Below, in pieces: positions 62,352 to 64,000 of a stretch of 64,000 bases of DNA (within the stretch, counting starts at the first letter, position 1; every line of letters starts with the position of its first letter). Location of the stretch: contig CBDUBC010000003.1 in NCBI GenBank assembly GCA_965365285.1, positions 1 to 64,000 of the forward strand, written 5' to 3'. A program made the position numbers and the translations under genes. The notes under the pieces are model-generated. The model saw only the letters and a list, made by a program, of their open reading frames with translations. It was not told the DNA's origin and did not search any database. The DNA comes from JAURDE01 sp965365285 (lineage in GTDB: Bacteria; Bdellovibrionota; Bacteriovoracia; Bacteriovoracales; Bacteriovoracaceae).

Positions 62352-62357
62352 GAGCAT

Positions 62358-62759
62358 ATGGATAAAACACCTCGCTCAATTTTTGCATTACTTTGTATGC
62401 TGGCCATCAATATTATTTTAAGCATCGTCAGCCTTTCTATGAATTATTCCAATATGATTGAGTTTCTCAAGAGTAAAAACCTCGACTTAGGTGTCTCTTA
62501 TCCTATGTTCATTATATTGATTTTTGTCATTACATCCTTTCTCCAAATCTCTATTGGAATTGGGATTTATTTTAGACTGAATTGGGTTAGGATTATTTAC
62601 CTTGTCTTCACTTTTATTGGACTTCCATTTAGTCTTATGGCATTTCGTTTTTTTGAATTTAATTATGATGGGTTTCAAAAGCTCTACGGTTTGGTGATGT
62701 CTCTTTTTATTATTTATGTTTTGTTTAAAGAGAAGCAATGGTTTAAGACAAATGCATAA
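62358..62759 (+). CDS. Small four-helix membrane protein
   Basis: About 133 residues from ATG at 62358 (an ATG at 62334 is also in frame but precedes the promoter's -10). Four predicted membrane segments (FALLCMLAINIILSIVS, MFIILIFVITSFLQIS, IIYLVFTFIGLPFSL, LYGLVMSLFIIYVLF). No family recognised. The next gene starts inside its end. Confidence 0.65.
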   Translation: MDKTPRSIFALLCMLAINIILSIVSLSMNYSNMIEFLKSKNLDLGVSYPMFIILIFVITSFLQISIGIGIYFRLNWVRIIYLVFTFIGLPFSLMAFRFFEFNYDGFQKLYGLVMSLFIIYVLFKEKQWFKTNA

Positions 62760-63885
62760 GCTCACTTTTTCAAAAATCCTTTTTTACTTAGGGTTTCTCG
62801 TTGCCATATTTTATCCAAAAGCCTTCACTATGATTCTAAACCAAAGGATTGAGTATCCAGGTTTCTTCTTTGAGATCTATCAATGGCACTCCCATGAAAT
62901 GATTTATGGTTTTTTTGGAATCATATTATTAGGAATTTTTTATTCTCCCCTCTTTCAAAAACCCAAAGCTCCTGAAAAATGGATATCTCTTTTTTTTATA
63001 TTCTTATTTATATTAGAAAGAGTTAGTCTTATTTTTCCGATTCAAAATATTTATATTCCTCTTTTATTTGGTGTTAATTTTTGGCTCTTCTCTCTTCTCT
63101 TTTTAGGTTTTAATTACTCCTCAATGGCCAACCTTCAAAAGAAGGTCTTTTGGATATATTTTCTCTTTATTGTTTCTAAGTTCTTCTTTCTTTCAGGAAT
63201 ATATTTTCAAAATGCAATATGGATCAAAAAAACACAGCTCATCTCATTAGAGCTTATTCGTCTGAGCATCTTTTTCTTACTTCCTAAAATTATTCGAATA
63301 GAAAATGGTTATCATGGAGAGGAAGATCGGGCCCAAAAATTCATTTCTAATCTTTCCGTTATTCCAAGTCTACTTATCATTCTTCTTTTTTTATTCAATC
63401 AAGAAAATCCTATAATTGCTTTGGTCTATAGTTTTATGATTATCATTCATCTTATTCGAGCTTTTGGAATTATTGATTTTAAAGAAATCTTGACGCTCAA
63501 GAATTGTGTTCTCTTCTCGGTTTATGACTTTGCTCTTCTAGGTCCTCTTTTCTATATTCTTGTATTATTTTGGCCAAACCTTGATCAGGGACGCCCAATG
63601 ATCCACTCTCTCACCACGGGCGCTGTAGGTGTATTTGCTCTCTCTCTTTTCTATCTCTTTTTTATTCAAAGAAATAATCAAAAAAGTAAGTGGTTTGCGG
63701 TTGCTTATATTTTTGTTGTGTTTGGAAGTCTCTTAAGAATTTTCACTCCAATCTTTAGTCCTGGAATTTTGCTCGGTAGCCTTCACTGGTCCAGTGGATT
63801 TTGGGTAAGTGGATTTCTTCTTATTCTTTTGCGATTTTTTAAAGAACTTAGTCGTGGGCAAGTCGAAAGCCCTGCTGATAACTAA
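62752..63885 (+). CDS. NnrS-family membrane protein
   Basis: About 377 residues from ATG at 62752, overlapping the preceding stop by 8 bases. About ten membrane segments, with the NnrS signature YQWHSHEMIYGFFG and MIHSLTTGAVGVFALS (heme/copper-binding histidines in the family). NnrS is tied to nitric-oxide protection during respiration. It overlaps the formylglycine-enzyme homologue by 38 bases. Confidence 0.85.
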   Translation: MHKLTFSKILFYLGFLVAIFYPKAFTMILNQRIEYPGFFFEIYQWHSHEMIYGFFGIILLGIFYSPLFQKPKAPEKWISLFFIFLFILERVSLIFPIQNIYIPLLFGVNFWLFSLLFLGFNYSSMANLQKKVFWIYFLFIVSKFFFLSGIYFQNAIWIKKTQLISLELIRLSIFFLLPKIIRIENGYHGEEDRAQKFISNLSVIPSLLIILLFLFNQENPIIALVYSFMIIIHLIRAFGIIDFKEILTLKNCVLFSVYDFALLGPLFYILVLFWPNLDQGRPMIHSLTTGAVGVFALSLFYLFFIQRNNQKSKWFAVAYIFVVFGSLLRIFTPIFSPGILLGSLHWSSGFWVSGFLLILLRFFKELSRGQVESPADN

Positions 63886-64000
63886 GCTTATCATTGACCC
63901 TGCCATAACCACGGTGAGAGATTCTTAGAATAAAATCTGGACTATACCAACTTCCTCCTCGAATCACTTTATTGGTTCCTTTTTTAGGACCGGTTGGGTT
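63848..64000 (-). CDS. Formylglycine-generating-enzyme / SUMF1-family protein, C-terminus only
   Basis: The last 50 residues of a protein entering from the right edge: VIRGGSWYSPDFILRISHRG and QQGFRLAHD with stop at 63848-63850. RGGSW...R...GFR is the SUMF1/FGE closing signature of nonheme enzymes such as PvdO or EgtB. Start and N-terminus are outside the window. Confidence 0.85.
   Translation of the reverse strand, partial: NPTGPKKGTNKVIRGGSWYSPDFILRISHRGYGRVNDKLSYQQGFRLAHD

Noticed and set aside
63848..63885. Overlap of nnrS with the next gene as a frameshift artefact
   Set aside because: Both frames carry their own conserved end motifs on opposite strands, so it is a true convergent overlap.

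Overview
The window is AT-rich, gene-dense chromosomal DNA of a Gram-negative bacterium. It carries about 65 protein genes, one tRNA and no recognisable mobile element, phage or CRISPR array. Lipoproteins, outer-membrane beta-barrels, a complete Mnh/Mrp Na+/H+ antiporter operon, many secreted proteases and lipid-binding proteins, and several enzymes of eukaryotic type (AdoMet decarboxylase, lipase maturation factor, kexin-like P-domain subtilase, START proteins) fit a marine member of the Bdellovibrionota (Bacteriovorax/Halobacteriovorax type). That placement is inference; no 16S or other marker gene is present.

Layout. 1-7.6 kb: a truncated Ig-repeat lipoprotein, then a polyamine region with a kinase-speB pair converging on a speD-speE-EVE-secreted-protein operon. 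7.7-15.4 kb: menB, an SRPBCC protein, two methyltransferases, a Lon-N protein, a YkgJ protein, an RNA m5C methyltransferase, mtnA, a solute-binding protein and mgsA. 15.4-21.8 kb: mnhABCDEFG behind an aldo-keto reductase. 21.8-24.7 kb: Fe-S genes (mrp with a DUF971 tail, then nfu), a Fur-family regulator, MerC and a 48-residue ORF. 24.9-34.4 kb: a zinc metallopeptidase overlapping an ATP-grasp ligase, msrA, a lipase maturation factor, two subtilases and a small membrane protein that resembles a subtilase propeptide. 34.5-43.4 kb: hppD, DoxX, a START protein, a DUF1704/MATCAP-like metalloprotease, a phosphodiesterase, and a LysR gene divergent from an M20 peptidase-acetyltransferase-acetylpolyamine amidohydrolase operon. 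43.4-49.3 kb: a cysteine-repeat protein, the second copy of the large secreted protein, tRNA-Val, and two envelope beta-barrel genes. 49.3-64 kb: copper export (copA, copZ), a second START protein, a diiron oxygenase with its reductase, a FabG4-type reductase, a GH16-like protein lacking catalytic residues, a histidine kinase, a sterol-desaturase homologue, NnrS, and the tail of a formylglycine-generating-enzyme homologue.

How the genes connect. SpeB makes putrescine, SpeD and SpeE make spermidine, MtnA belongs to the pathway that salvages the methylthioadenosine by-product, and the acetylpolyamine-type deacetylase may recycle acetylated polyamines. Mrp and Nfu form an Fe-S delivery pair, and CopA and CopZ a copper export pair.

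Two features run through the whole window. First, 14 of 16 tail-to-tail gene pairs overlap, nine of them by exactly four bases (YTAR, so both stop codons lie in one tetranucleotide). Second, many genes lack a Shine-Dalgarno sequence and have a -10-like box about 4-8 bases before the start codon, as expected for leaderless mRNAs.
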